Part shown: positions 1 to 11,924 of the stretch, piece by piece | How the letters are laid out: each line of letters opens with the position of its first letter | How positions within the stretch are numbered: position 1 is the first letter of the stretch | Assembly (NCBI GenBank): GCA_963969495.1 | Contig: OZ018326.1 | Span: 152,954,306 to 153,018,305 of the forward strand | Reading direction: 5' to 3' | DNA: 64,000 nucleotides | Origin: Ceratothoa steindachneri | Taxonomy: Eukaryota > Arthropoda > Malacostraca > Isopoda > Cymothoidae | The notes under the pieces: model-generated | Told to the model about the DNA's origin: nothing | Database searches by the model: none | What the model saw: the letters and a program-made list of their open reading frames with translations, nothing else | Translations under genes and position numbers: made by a program

Positions 1-1345
1 ACCTTAGCAGTTGGGCCAGTAAAAGAGAAGGGGAGGGGGTACAAGCATGTTAAAAAAACAATACCCCGAATGATGGAGCCAGAGGAAGGGGTGATTCTGC
101 TTCCTCCCAGCCTCAATTAGATGAAAGCTAGTCAGTGACTAATGAAGCTCAGGTAGTCTCAATCTAGTTTGAAACTGACAGGGGAACCAGGGTCAGGAGG
201 ACACGCCGTTCTTCCAGGGACCAGGTATAAGTCTACATGGGGGCCCCCTTTGCAGGTGTATGTCCCATGTTTGGGAAGAAATGCAGAGTTGGGAGATGGG
301 GGGGGGGCATACACAGTCTGGGGATAGTTTGAGGATAGGTATCATGTAGGAAGAATTCCATACACTTGGTAGAGTGGTTAGGAGGTTATGTGAGCAATGG
401 TGCTTATGGGATGTATGTAATTGTTTAGATGCAAGTTTAATGCTATCGCAATGTCACAAATATTTTTTTACTTTTTAACATCTTTACACTCACTAATTTA
501 TAGAAAAAAATATCACAAATACCTCTCTATTCATGGTGGAAGAGCACAAAAGCAAATGCCAGGCTGAAATGGCATCATGTGAGAACAATATAATTTCATC
601 TCACTAAGTTTGTGTGACTTTATAAAAATACAAGTTTCCTTTTTGCTATTGCTTTTAACCTTTTTATTTGGATTCTCTCTCAATTAAAAGAAAAAAAGGT
701 CTTGCACTATCAATTTCGCATTTCATTACAAAATCTAAAACACCATCAGTTCTTAATTGTTTGCAACATACTAATAGTTATATCTGCAATGAAAGCAGCT
801 AAAGGACTTACACCACAAATATTTTACACTGATTGGGCAAGTTAGAGAGAGGGTGGAATGAGGAAATGTGATTTGAGAGAGTAGGTAATAGCCAATTGAT
901 GAGGGTGCATCCTACTCAGTGGGGCTAATTATTATCAAGGGGTAGGAAAATGAGGGTGGGAAACTGAGAGAACACAAGTGTAACTGCATGACAGAGTAAA
1001 GTAAAAAGACTATTTGCAGAGAGAACCAGAACCAGGGGCCTTCAGCAAAGATTAGACACAAGTGCTCGTTTGTGTGGGGTAGGAAGAAAGGAAAAGATGC
1101 AGGGATGGGGAGATATACCTCCAAAACTTGACAATGCAGTTTTTCCCCACGAGACTTGTCTTTAGTATTTCCATTTGCACATTTCATAGACAATGCCCAG
1201 GTTTCTCATAGTGAAACTGATTGATGTTGAGCAAAAGTCCCTGACAATGATTAATCTTCCACAACCTAAAACAATAACTGAAAAAAACTCTCCACATTGT
1301 AGCAATTTACTACTAGACAACCTCAAACTTACATTTAGAACTCAC
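1..1345. other. Intron/intergenic DNA without recognised gene
   Basis: I see nothing that reads as a coding exon or known repeat here. The stretch lies downstream, on the minus strand, of the CPSF73-like exon ending at 1346. It opens with a consensus 5' splice site (gtgagt at 1345-1340 on the minus strand), so at least its right-hand part is intron. The next expected CPSF73 segment, containing the metal-binding Asp of a YTGDF-type motif, was not found, so that exon probably lies outside the window. Confidence 0.5.
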
Positions 1346-1523
1346 TTTAATCCCAGCAATTTGGATCATGAACATAGCTGCCCCCAAAACATGGCCTGCA
1401 TGATAACACCAAAACTTGATGCCATTGACTTCTTTTTCCTCATGGAAGTTGATTACATTTATCTTGTTCAAGGAACCATCAAGGTCACTCTCTGAATACA
1501 GCATCTGTTCTGTGGCCAAATTG
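1346..1523 (-). CDS. CPSF3: CPSF73-like exon (metallo-beta-lactamase domain, second exon in window)
   Basis: This 178-bp internal exon encodes part of the cleavage and polyadenylation specificity factor 73-kDa subunit, the nuclear zinc-dependent endonuclease that cuts pre-mRNA before polyadenylation. The translation runs from [14 protein letters not shown] to [12 protein letters not shown] and contains [13 protein letters not shown], whose second His corresponds to a zinc ligand of this family. The acceptor is a pyrimidine tract ending ttcag at 1524; the donor is gtgagt from 1345. The first base completes an AGC serine codon split with the exon at 2409-2635, giving the family-typical KVSN junction. 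It is open, with no stop or frameshift, unlike everything around it. The gene name comes from strong resemblance to animal CPSF73. The histone-processing paralogue INTS11/CPSF73L is less likely given the residues seen. Confidence 0.9.
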
Positions 1524-1866
1524 CTGAATAACAAAAGGTATTGATCTCAATTAAACATAAAATGGAAATCTTTCAGTAGTTTTGAAAAATCAAGATGTGA
1601 TATAAGTGTTTAAGTGAAAGAATGCAGTTGGGAAACTCAAGAATCATTAGTGGTTAAGTCATAGCCACCAATGGGTAAGAGCTAAAGTAACCCATGCTTG
1701 AACTGTTATTTGAAAGGGACAAAAGTAGTCAAATGGTCATAACATTCAAATGTGCAAGCTTAAAGGACTGTGTGCTGTGTATCAAATGAAGCCTGTACAA
1801 CTAAGCTATTTGGACTTTAGATAAAAAATAAAGGTGAATTGGCTGGGAATGAATGAAAAAAAAACT

Positions 1867-1916
1867 GGTAGGGATTGAGTATTCTTAACATGGTAGGGAT
1901 TGAGTATTCTTAACAT
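1867..1916. repeat. 25-bp perfect tandem duplication
   Basis: A 25-base unit beginning ggtagggattgagtattc occurs twice head to tail inside the CPSF73-like intron. No function is suggested. Confidence 0.85.
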
Positions 1917-2408
1917 GAAATCCAAACCATGGGTCATTACAGCATATGGAAACCACCATAAAGATGACCAGAATCAAGACTATCTAGCAACTATCTATAC
2001 CAAAAGTGGCTTAAATTTGCTCAAATTAAGAACAGAGTTAGTACTTGGCTATAGCCCTATGAAGTAGGGAGAAAGGAGTAAAAGTGAGAAAGACACAATA
2101 ATAAAAAAATAAGACTAATACATTTTGGATTCCAATAATAATGTTATCTCATCAGTCTTAAATGCAGATCAGTGTTAAAATGCCTACTATTAAACAAAAA
2201 AAAAGAAAGAAAGAGGTTTAGATATTCTAAAAAATTTGCTTTAGAGATTCTTACACTACAGCATACAGGTTCACTAAGACTCCCATCAGACTAAAAAACA
2301 GGAGCTTAAAAAGTTTACATGAGACAATTAAATAGGTAGTGGTGACTAAAAGTAGAGCCATCTCAGTCTCATGCATACTTGATTTGATGGTAACAGAACT
2401 TTTCCCAC

Positions 2409-2635
2409 CTCACTTTAATATAATCAGAAAGAAGCCACCTATAGATGGCTTTGGTAGGATGGGTCATGTAGCATTTTCCTCTGAATCGGGTGCGCATCAA
2501 GAACCATGGCAGGCCACCAGCATGGTCTAGATGAAAGTGGGAGATCAAGATGAGGTCAATTTGCTCAGGGTCAATGTGATCCACAAAGGGCAAAGCACTC
2601 ATACCAGTGAGGGCAGGATGAATTCCAAAATCAAG
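2409..2635 (-). CDS. CPSF3: CPSF73-like exon carrying the HxHxDH zinc motif
   Basis: This 227-bp exon is upstream in transcript order of the exon at 1346-1523. It starts in phase 0 after an acceptor ending ttccag and reads [17 protein letters not shown], then [17 protein letters not shown], then [24 protein letters not shown] is the HxHxDH signature of metallo-beta-lactamase nucleases, supplying four metal ligands. The donor is at GTGAG/gtggga, leaving two bases of a serine codon. The intervening intron is 885 bp (1524-2408), GT-AG, and holds a 25-bp tandem duplication but no other repeat I recognise. The N-terminal exon with the GAGQEVG-type segment was not found upstream. It may be short or separated by the transposon-filled DNA to the right. 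Confidence 0.92.
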
Positions 2636-2849
2636 CTGGAAATAAAGAAGCATTCATTACTATTAGTTGTGGTACCTCACAAACACAAAACATAAACCCC
2701 CTCCACTGAAAAACCAGTATAACCAGCCCTAATCTAGTATGGAAGTGAGGGGAGCAGAGTTATCTCCGGGAAAGTGTGGGTTATGGTTAGTATTGTTGGT
2801 TGGTTTCTATTATTTAGTATATTTAGGAGTGAAGTTATTCAATGTTGAT

Positions 2850-3500
2850 GGTGCATCTTGGCCAGTCTTCCTATGAAGTTAGCCAGGCATGGTGGTAGGC
2901 ATTCAAGTTGCACTCTAAGAAGTTAGGGAGCTGTGAGAGTGGTGTCAGGTTGGCAAAAACTTGTTGGACCTTCATGGTAATTGATTGGAGCCTAGAAGTG
3001 TAGGAATGTTTGTCTCTGTTGGTGTTATCTTTTATCTTTGTAAATCAAAGTGAAAAGATGTGGTGTGCTGGGTGTACATCCTGTCTCAGTGTAGGGTAGT
3101 TGTGAAAAGTTTTAAGTGAGATTGTGGAGTTGAATGAAATTCCTGGATTAGGGCAATGTGGATGTTGTAGATGTTTAGTATTTTTTATAATTCTTGTTCC
3201 TCATTTAGCATGCTGTTGGTGATGAATTTGAGAATGTTGAGGAGAGTGGGTGGTATGCATGATGCATGTTGAAGGGAGTGTGAGGGTAGTGTGCATGGAT
3301 TGTAGGTCCACTGGGGTATGTATGTGTTTAGGGAGTATAAGCTGGTGTCCTTTGTTACAAGAGTTGCATAGGATAGAGGCCTTTGAGTGGCAGACATCAG
3401 TCACAAGTGAGGCATATGTAGGTAAGGATGGGGGGGCAGGATTTTGTTCTAGGTCACCGGCTAAGGTGAGGAGAGGAGTGGTTGCCAGGGTAGCATCCAT
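2850..3500 (-). pseudogene. LINE 5' fragment: 2A-like leader, zinc-finger-like segment and start of APE-type endonuclease
   Basis: Reading leftwards, the frame opens near 3500 as MDATLATTPLLTLAG, followed by DLEQNPAP. This matches the D-x-E-x-N-P-G-P ribosome-skipping motif known at the N-terminus of some CR1/L2-type LINE proteins, with the key Gly changed to Ala. Next comes ILCNSCNKGH, like the Cys-rich finger that follows the 2A motif in those elements. After a frameshift near 3200, about 3165-3140 reads IHIALIQEFHS, resembling the I-x-x-L-Q-E-T-H motif of APE-type LINE endonucleases. Several stops and shifts follow and no reverse transcriptase is present, so it is 3' truncated. The clade assignment is inference. 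Confidence 0.6.
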
Positions 3501-3709
3501 TAAGAGAAAGGTAGTTATAGGAGGAAGACATGAGAAAAGAGAGGGGAGGGAAGACCCTGAGACTGCATCCCTCTCTAGGGATAGGGTTTTTTTCGGCCTT
3601 TGCCAGAGATGGACAGTCTTTCTTTTCTTCTGCTAAGTCCTCTTCTGTGGGTGTGTTTGTTACTTGAATGCAGGTGAAGTTGAACCCACAATGAAAAGAA
3701 TGGACACAG

Positions 3710-3711
<2 letters not shown>

Positions 3712-3778
<67 letters not shown>
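3712..3778. repeat. (TA)n microsatellite
   Basis: Uninterrupted TA dinucleotide run of about 67 bases, about 200 bp upstream (minus-strand sense) of the LINE fragment. Confidence 0.97.
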
Positions 3779-3781
<3 letters not shown>

Positions 3782-3789
3782 GCCAGAAG

Positions 3790-5310
3790 CGGGTACAGGG
3801 GATGAAGGATGAAAATAGACTTATTAAATGGTAAGGAAGTTTAAGTGTCAAGCAAATGTAACAATTTTAAATGCCAACTTGGGATCTAATGAATTTAGGA
3901 TAAATCTGTTGAATTTAAAGTTCCCTCAGACATAATTTATTATTTCATTAATATAGATTCTATTTTATGCATCTTTATAATATTATAACATTTACATATG
4001 AGCTTGGGCATTGTTCAATCTATTTCTTGGTTACATTTAAGTGGATGAATATACATACTATAGACCAACTTGTCTTATATGTCCCCACACCAATGTTCAT
4101 AGATAAATACACTAAAATTCTTACTGTTACCTATGAAAGCAGTAACAATTTTTAGATGGAATTAAGTTTACCCTAAGTATTTTTCTATGGGATTTCCTCT
4201 TTGAAAAACACTTTTTGATTGTGATTATATTTATAAGCCATATTGATAAATGTTCTTTGAAGCAAATTCATTTAGTTTGTAAAGTTGTGGAATAAAAGGT
4301 AAGAATATAATATTTTTTTACAATTAATGCTGGAACCATTAACACTATCATAAATATATTTTGCTCTGGAATGACAAATTCCAATAAACCATAGTGGATA
4401 CATTTCCCTTTTTAACCAATGATCATATAATTAAAGAATGTATTAAAAGAACAAGAAGGGTTGGTAGCATATATACCAAAACTAGTTTGCATTAAATTGA
4501 TTCTACCTGTGTGGATTTCATAAGGAATTAAATTCATGCTATTATAAAGTTGTCTCCATCATATATAAATGCAAAAATCAAAGACTAATAAAAGAGTGAA
4601 CCTATGAATAAGTTGGCTTTCACATTTATCAAGTAATATTTAGATTTTTCTTACTAATATTTTTTTCCCTTTGAATTCTAAATAATGACATGATCGTCCA
4701 ACTTCTTGTCCTGATCCTCTGAAAAAAAAATAAAATCAATCAATATTGAACACATCTTCTAATACAACAGTGATAAAACAAGTTACAGCACCTGCAAAAT
4801 ATATCTAACTACCCTAGAAAATTAAAGCTTTTTCATCTCAAAATTTAGGGGAGGGGGGTACCACAATTCAATTTCTATTCTATATAGTGACATCTGGTAA
4901 CTTTGCACCTTGCTCAGCTATTTGAGAGTTTTCCATTGTCTGCATTTTCAGTGTACAGTTAGCCTTTGTTACGAGTGGATTTAGGTCAGTGTTCCTTGTT
5001 TTAATCAATTTCTTGTCATTTTGATCTTCTTTACAATAAGTTTATAAATAAAGAAAATGTATGTGCTAAAAAATAACAGTATCAATTGTACTATTCTTAC
5101 TTTACACAAATCTAGGAAATCACAGACAGATGTTAGTTAAGAAGTTAAATATAGCCCAAAGTACTATTAATTTATAAGTTTCACTTGCTGGTCCCTTAAA
5201 AACAACCTGGCAGACCAAGAAAAACAAATTTGCACAGATAAACAAAATATTGAGTATTGAAAAACTAATAATAACTGAAAAAGAAATAAAATCTAACATG
5301 AATAATTTTT
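3790..5310. other. AT-rich DNA, nothing recognised
   Basis: Short AT-rich open frames occur but none resembles a known protein, and I see no terminal repeats or RNA gene. Confidence 0.4.
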
Positions 5311-5319
5311 TAGCCTATG

Positions 5320-5960
5320 TTTCTGAACAAACTATCCAAGAATGGCTCAAGAAGAACTTGGACTGCCCTCTAATCATGCTGGTAGAAAGCTGTTCCTTAA
5401 TGAAGAATGTGTAAAACATGCAATACTTTTGGAAAAAAAAAATGACCTTAAGACTGTTGATGACTGGAAGGTTTTATTTAGGGTTGAGTCAACACTTTAG
5501 ACCTTCAGAAATTGCCCATAAAAGGTTTACAAACCTATTGGTTCAGATAGGATAGAGCCTAGATATATCTTAAAGACAATGAAACACCCACTGAGATGGA
5601 TCGGGGTTGTTTGTTATTATGGGCACATTAACTAATATTTCCTTCCTAAGCTATGTTACAGGATAAACTTCCACTTGCAATGACAATCCACCAGATAACA
5701 ATATTCATGTATGATAGAGCACCAGGTCATAAGGCAAAAATTGTAACAAAATGGCTTACCAACAAAGGTCAGAATCCAATAGAGAATCTATGGCTTATAA
5801 TAGAAAATAAGGTTGAATGCCACAATAGGTCATAAAATCACAAGAAGCTATGAAAAATATATGATGTAATGAAATCTTAGATGAAGTTTGCCAAAATGTC
5901 TATAACAAGTCATCCACAGCAAAGAGCAGATGATAAAATACTAATATAATGTAAGATCCT
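5320..5960 (+). pseudogene. Tc1-like transposase relic
   Basis: Remnant of a Tc1-type cut-and-paste transposase. From about 5320 it reads VSEQTIQEWLKKN. At about 5700 it reads IFMYDRAPGHKAKIVTKW, the counterpart of the HDNAPCHKAK segment that carries the second catalytic Asp (Asp kept, neighbouring Asn changed to Arg). Shortly after comes NPIENLW, with the third catalytic Glu of DD34E transposases. The residues normally between the two motifs (the W-P-x-S-P-D stretch) are missing, so a deletion has fused them. Stops and frameshifts occur before 5653 and after 5834. The tail near 5860-5930 reads like the EILDEVCQNVYN helix region. No terminal repeats were identified. It is certainly inactive. 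Confidence 0.7.
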
Positions 5961-5964
5961 ATAT

Positions 5965-8345
5965 ATATTAACTTTTGAAGACATTTTACCATTGTTTTTA
6001 TGTAAAAAAATATAAATTTCCAAGGTAATCAGGTACTTTTTGCAGCTGCTGTATTATAAATTAAATTCATCTAAGAGAAACAAAAAAATACTTCCATAGG
6101 CAGGCATCTTTTTGCCTTTTTAGGATTTACCAGCATTGTGTTAATTTCACAACTTCTGGTACTTTGTGACAACTTTAAATGTTGCTGCATCTACCTTTAA
6201 AAAACTAATACTGACTTGTGTGAATGATTGCTTATTTATTCAAATCTCAATAAAAAAATAATTTTCACTATTCTGATATTCTAGAGGGTGATTACTAAAA
6301 ATGTGGGTGATTTTGAAGCATCATATATCATTAACTCTTAGAGCTAGAAAGATAAAATGGAAAAGTATATGAAAAAGAGAATTTTTAACATGTAGAACAT
6401 AAGATGAGGTAATCTGTCTTAGCCTAGTATCTACTTCATCCAAAACCAAACAAGAACTTTTCTTGAAATGAATATTATTAGTTGTGGACCAATAAAAACC
6501 ACTTTGCACCATGAACAAGGTATTGGACAGCACCCCCAATTTAGGTTGGAGAACTTTGCAGCAGCAGCAGCTAGATGTTATAGCAATGGATGGTTCAGAT
6601 ACCAGTTAAACTAGTTATCTCAATTGAAATATGCATCCATCCTTGTAAGTTGGTAGCATAAAATGCAGCAAACAATAACTAGTGCTTGTTATTAATATTT
6701 TCCCATTTAATTTTCCTGAATAGCTTTGAACATATTCAGATCATTCTCTAAAAGTAACTATCAAGAGAGGATGATTGGCAAGAGGAGCAAAAAACAATAA
6801 GCAGCACTTGTCTTATGAGAAATATCTCCTTACTGAGTTTCATTAAACAAGTCCAAATAGTATAAAATGACAAATATGATACAAATAACATTATATAAAA
6901 AAATAAGATAATGACTAAATCGCCAAAAACATTTTTAAATGGAAATGAGTTACTTGAAAATGCATTTTGTATAAGATAAATATAAGGTATTGCTTGTGAT
7001 AAATTGAAATGTATTGAATTAAATCCAGATCATTGTGTTGATAGAGCTTAATAAAATAAAAGAAACAAAAAAACAAAGAATTTCTTTGAGTTACAGTTGG
7101 CATGGTAGTGCGAAGCTAGGGGGAGATAAAAAAAATATCTGGATGAGAGAAATAAGGGTAATACATAACTGTATAAATTAGTCAATAAACCATAACTTAA
7201 AATTATTAGATCACTATTTTCCCTAGACTTATAAGTAGGATTTATTAAGCATGAGGACTTACAGGGGAGTAATTTTAAGCTCATCACTGTCTTCATCAGC
7301 AAGCAATAAAAGAGAGTTTTTATTAGGTGCTGTGCCAGCACCTGTTCTTGCTTTACTCATTACAATAACAATTTCTCAATTTATTTCTCTTATCAATATT
7401 AAAAGATTAGCTACTATATCTGCAATGGAAGCAAGCTTGTTAAAACAAATTTATCCCTGTAGAGGTAGGGTAATTTTTAAGGGCACTCATCTGGCAACTG
7501 TCACCACAGGGATTAAAAAAAAGAAGAAATACAACACAAAACCCCTGGTGGTAGGTTAGAGATACTACCAATGTGATATCAGTTCTATGCCTCAAAAGCA
7601 ACAAAATGTGACTATACCCATGTGTAAAATAGGCTACAAATATGTTCTTGTATAATACTACCATAAATACACTCAAATGACTTTGGATAGTTTGGGTCCC
7701 ACGGACCCCCAACTTGCCATATTGCAGTTTAATAGGTTTTAACATCTTGGATTCTAAGTGTATAAAATAAGGTGTGCGAACGCCCAGCAACAAAATGTTA
7801 ATGTAAAAATTATAAGGGAAATATTCTCTTCTTGCAGCTGTGAGAAGAGAATGAAATCCAGAAGATTTCGGCATCCCACCGGCCCCTAAGGTTAAGCCAC
7901 AGAAGCATAACCTGAGAGTCACTGGCCTGCATGAAAGCTCACCCTGACACTCCTCAACTTCACATCATTCACATTTCTCCATAAAGATAAAAAAAACAAA
8001 CACCATGAGCATCTTCCACAAAAAAGGAGAGATCAGTTAAGAAAGTAGTGAAGCAAGATCCTGCTAAAGGCATTGGGGCCAGGAAGGCATGCAATCCTCC
8101 AGATGTTAGCTGCATATGACACCCCCTCCCTCCCTGGTGATAATATATGAGAACAATACAAGAGGAAAAGGGCAGGAAGAAAGCAGGCTGTTAAAAATCC
8201 TCCTTCCCAATCAAACCCAAGAAGGAGGGGATGACCCCCTCACTTTCGGGTCCTAACCAGGGATGGGTTTAATTACATAATCCATAAATTCTAGTTTGTT
8301 AAACATGATCTACCCCTTCTAAACCCATGCTGAGCATCATTTATT
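5965..8345. other. AT-rich intergenic DNA, nothing recognised
   Basis: Open frames at 7251-7559 (plus) and 7440-7922 (minus) overlap each other and match no family I know. Their composition looks like chance reading of AT-rich DNA. I see no terminal repeats. Confidence 0.4.
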
Positions 8346-8349
8346 ACAC

Positions 8350-9450
8350 TATCTCTTTCTTGATGTAACTGAATAATTAGATAAGGGAGAGAATGTTGAA
8401 GTAATTTACTTAGATTTTAGAAAAGGTTTGATTGATAAGGTTCCACATAGGAGACTGGTTTACAAATTAAAAATGTATGGGATATATGGGAAAGTTTTGA
8501 ATTGGATAACTGAATGGCTGAAAGACAGGAAAAAGAGTGTTGTGCTGAATGGGGTGAGGTCACAGTGGAGGGACATTATCAGTGGTGTACCTCAGGGATC
8601 CGTTCTAGGCCTTTTATTATTCATAGTTTATATAAATGATCTTGGGGAGGTGTAAATAGCAAAGTGTCAATTTTTGCTGATGATACTAAATTGGTAGCTG
8701 TAGTCAAAGAGGTTGAGGGTAGCTTTAAAGTGCAGAGTGACTTAAATAAGTATTTAGGTTGGGCATAAAAGTGGCAGATGAATTTTAACCTTAAAAAATG
8801 TATAAAGTTATTTACATAGGAAGAGATAATAGAGAATTTAGCTATGAAATCGATGGGCATTGGCTGAATGCAGTAGAGGATGAGAGAACTTTTGAGTAGT
8901 AGTAGATAGGTCAGTGTATTGACACAAAAAATAGAGCAAATAGAGTATTCAGTTTCATTAAGAGGAATGATAGTTATAAAAAGTAAAGAGGTTATCCTTA
9001 AACTCTACAACTCATATGTCAGGCCACATTTAGAGCACTGTATACACGCATGGTCCCCACACTTTAGACATGATATCAGCCTGTTAAGAGTTAAAGCAAA
9101 GGAGGGCAACAAAGATGATATCTTCCCTAAAGCCCCTTGAATATGAAGATAGACTGAGGGTACTAAATATGTTCTCATTTGAAAGGTGTGTGAAGGGAGA
9201 TAAGATTGAGCTTATAAAATTTGTTCTGGGGTAGATAAATTAGATTTTTAAAAGTTCTTTGAGTTGAAGGTAGTAATTGGAATAGGGGGCCACCACTTGA
9301 AAATTAAAAAAACCAGAAGTGTAGGTTGAATGTGAGAAAGTATTTTCTCCAAGAGTGGTAGATTACTGGAATGGTTTACCACAAGAGACAATAAGCCTTC
9401 CAAATTTAAATGTTTTCAAGTGCAGGTTAGATGAGTAATGAGTATATGGG
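8350..9450 (+). pseudogene. Non-LTR retrotransposon (CR1/jockey-like) reverse transcriptase relic
   Basis: Decayed 3' half of a LINE ORF2. In order: VIYLDFRKGL with the first catalytic Asp near 8400, VPHRRLVYKLKMYGI, then SGVPQGSVLG at about 8580-8610 and LLLFIVYINDL. After a frameshift comes SIFADDTKL at about 8668-8694 with the paired catalytic Asps, then WQMNFNLKKC. From 8990 it reads VILKLYNSYVRPHLEHC, AWSPHFRHD and, in broken frames to about 9440, the C-terminal LNVFKCRLDE motif. At least four frame changes and several stops make it dead. Endonuclease and ORF1 are absent, the usual 5' truncation. It resembles the LINE tail at 10965-11345 on the other strand. Confidence 0.85.
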
Positions 9451-9454
9451 GAGA

Positions 9455-10215
9455 GTAGGTTTTCATGGTTTTTAAGTTATAATGGGGCAAATTATATATT
9501 ACAATATCAAAATGGGTATATATTTGTTTTTATTATTATTTGGAGCAGGGTATACGCCACTAAAATCTAAAAAGCTTATGAGTGGCAAGGCATAAAAGGG
9601 TATGAGGCAATAAAGTACAAAAAGTGGGTAAGAAGGTTAAGATAAAAGCAATAAGCAAATGACATGCCCCAGCAGAGCCTAACTAAAATTGAAAACAAAG
9701 CTAGGGAAGGGGGAGGGCTATTTCACTACACCAAGGGAAAAAAGACAAGCGTATACTAACACTTACATTGCTAGTGAATTAAAAAGATACATTTACAAGC
9801 TATAAAGGAGAGAGAAAAAACAGAGTGTATTAGAAATTGGAAAGGAAGCGTAGTCAATTGTTACATGGGGCACGTAAAGTAGATGGGAAGCAGTCCATAC
9901 GTAAGGCAGACAGGGGCTGGCAATCAACCAAAAGATGGCGTACTAATAGGGGGGGCAAAGTAGGACCCATCACTACTCATTAAATGTCCATGTGTAAGGA
10001 ATGTATGGCTGATTCGCAAGCAACAAAGGACCACCACAGAGCTTCACAAGGTTGATAATTGCTAGCCCAGGGTAAAACCAAAGGCTTAATAGAATGCAAC
10101 TTCTTACAGATGCAGCCATCCCATTCTGACTACCAGTGACCGAATAAAATCCCTGATAAAGAATAAAAGTCACAATAAGGCAAACTACCACAAGTCAGTG
10201 GCTGCAATTTGAGCT
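9455..10215. other. Intergenic DNA, nothing recognised
   Basis: No coding similarity or terminal repeats were seen between the LINE relic and the poly(T) tract at 10221. Confidence 0.4.
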
Positions 10216-10220
10216 ACCTC

Positions 10221-10935
10221 ATTTTTTTTTTTTTTTTTTTTTTAAGAGCTCATCTGGCGACTGCCTACTTGGGCATTAGTCGCCGTATTAAAACTGGCCT
10301 AGTTCTAGGCTACTTTAAAATGAAATTAAAGAGAGAAAAAAAAAAACAACACCCCAAAAGGGGGTGAAAGGAAGCAAGCTGGTGCGTCGGGGAGAGGTCC
10401 CCCCGGCGCAGGAGCGTGCAACTAAAGAAAAAAAACAAACAAACAAAAAACAAAAAATGCAAAAAAACAACAACAAAAACAAAACAAACAAACCTTGCTT
10501 AAATAATAGGGAGAAGGCCGGCCTCCCCCAAGAAGTCAACAAGTCCACAAGTCAGTGTGCACGAATCTGTCCCGAGCACAAGGGACAGGCGGTAGCGACC
10601 CCGCCCATCCCGGTACTGGGACAGGTATCGTGCGCGAAGATCACCCAGACTGGGACATTCGACAAGAATGTGCCGAACAGTCTGGGGGACGACGCAGTCG
10701 TTGCAATAGGGTGCAGGCGAGCGCTCCATCAGATAGCGATGCGTCACACGAGTGTGTCCGATTCGGAGACGACAGAAAGCAACCTGAAGCCGCCGCCCTG
10801 GACTCTGACATGACTAGGAACCCAGCAAAACTCTACTTTATACCCGGAAGATTTCTTGACCAACCAGGAATGGATTTTAGAGATGCGGGATGGTGGGAAG
10901 TTAAAGAGCATATTATATGTTTGTTGAGTCAATAA
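10221..10935 (-). pseudogene. LINE 3' fragment with RNase H piece, CCHC-like tail and poly(A)
   Basis: Minus-strand remnant of a jockey/I-type LINE that carried an RNase H domain. At about 10835 it reads VEFCWVPSHV, the conserved C-terminal part of LINE RNase H. After a deletion it continues as CRLRIGHTRVTHRYLMERS and then CNDCVVPQTVRHILVECP, a C-x2-C-x8-H-x4-C finger typical of the C-terminus of these elements, ending in a stop at about 10499. The 3' untranslated region runs on through T/G-rich DNA. It ends in a minus-strand poly(A) of about 23 bases (the T run at 10221-10243), marking the retrotransposition end. A paralogous fragment lies at 50110-50300. Target duplications were not found. 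Confidence 0.75.
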
Positions 10936-10964
10936 AAATGGTAAAGAGAGTATAATGCAAGGTG

Positions 10965-11345
10965 GATAGAAGGCATAAGTTTAATAAAACTTATGTCTAT
11001 TCATGCAACCGCAAAATATAATCTCCCCACTCCTTAGAAAAATATATACATATGTACATAAAAATAAGTCAGTCCCATCTAGCAGCTTCATCCATATATT
11101 TATCTAATCTATTCTTAAAACTACCCAGAGAGGAGGCTTCTATCACATGTCTAGTGAGCCTATTCCATTCATCTACCACACAATTTGTAAACCAATCACA
11201 ATTTGTAAACCAATTCCTCCCAATCTCCTTCCTAAACCTATACTTATCAAGCTTAAACCCATTCCAACGTGTCCTGTCATGTTCACTAAGTATAAGAACC
11301 TTACCCAGATCCCCTTCACATCTGAAGCTACCGTCTGACGTCATA
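10965..11345 (-). pseudogene. LINE C-terminal fragment (CR1/jockey-like)
   Basis: The minus-strand frame reads GFKLDKYRFRKEIG, then VVDEWNRLTRHVIEASS and FKNRLDKYMDEAARWD with a stop near 11069. This is the characteristic extreme C-terminus of CR1/jockey-like ORF2 proteins (R-x-x-F-F-x-x-R-x-x-x-x-WN-x-LP ... SFK-x-x-LD). An 18-nucleotide tandem duplication (about 11187-11222) repeats the residues NWFTNC/DWFTNC. No RT domain is attached, so it is a short 5'-truncated copy. It sits directly upstream, in minus-strand sense, of the RNase H-type LINE fragment but is a different element. Confidence 0.7.
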
Positions 11346-11488
11346 AGAGATATGCTGTAGCCCAAAATTGTAGCCGACTAACAGCGCCATCTACCATGCG
11401 CCTCGAATCTGAAGTATTACCAAAAATTGTGTGTAAATATTATTGTTCATTTGTGTCGGGATATTCATGCACGTTTGAGTCCTTTTCG

Positions 11489-11923
11489 AATTATTATTCT
11501 ATAAACAATTAGGATTATATACTGGGGGGCTGTGCCCCCCCCCCAATTTAATGAAACTCAGGATCATCGTAGTGTAGTCCCCCTATTGTGTTTACCCCCA
11601 CACGAGCCATCAACTTAAATGTACTCCAAAAACATCAAGCATTTTGGAACACGGACGAAATAGTACGTCCCATCGTCTGCGCCAATAATCTACATATTTA
11701 CCCAAATTATTATTCTATAAACAATTAGGATTATATACTGGGGGGCTGTGCTCTCCAGACCCCACCCAATTTAATGAAACTCAGGATCATCGTAGTGTAG
11801 TCTCCCCATTGTGTTTACCCCCACACGAGCCGTCAACTTAAATGTACTCCAAAAATGTGAAAGATTTTGGAACACAGACGAAATAGTACGTCCCATCGTT
11901 CGCGTCGATAATCTACATATTTA
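11489..11923. repeat. 216-bp unit tandemly duplicated, with a degenerate third end
   Basis: A unit starting aattattattctataaac at 11489 repeats at 11705, an offset of 216 bases, with high identity and a few indels in the C/G runs. Each unit ends in a motif like aatctacatatttaccc. A related ending occurs again at about 12167-12184, suggesting a third decayed unit. No coding potential is apparent. It may be a satellite seed or part of an element terminus. Confidence 0.8.
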
Positions 11924-11924
11924 C

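Noticed and set aside
7251..7922. Overlapping open frames on both strands (102 and 160 residues)
   Set aside because: They are mutually overlapping, with composition typical of AT-rich chance reading and no motif.
10315..10548. Phe/Leu-rich minus-strand frame resembling a membrane protein
   Set aside because: It is the T-rich 3' untranslated region of the LINE fragment read through; hydrophobicity comes from TTT/CTT runs.
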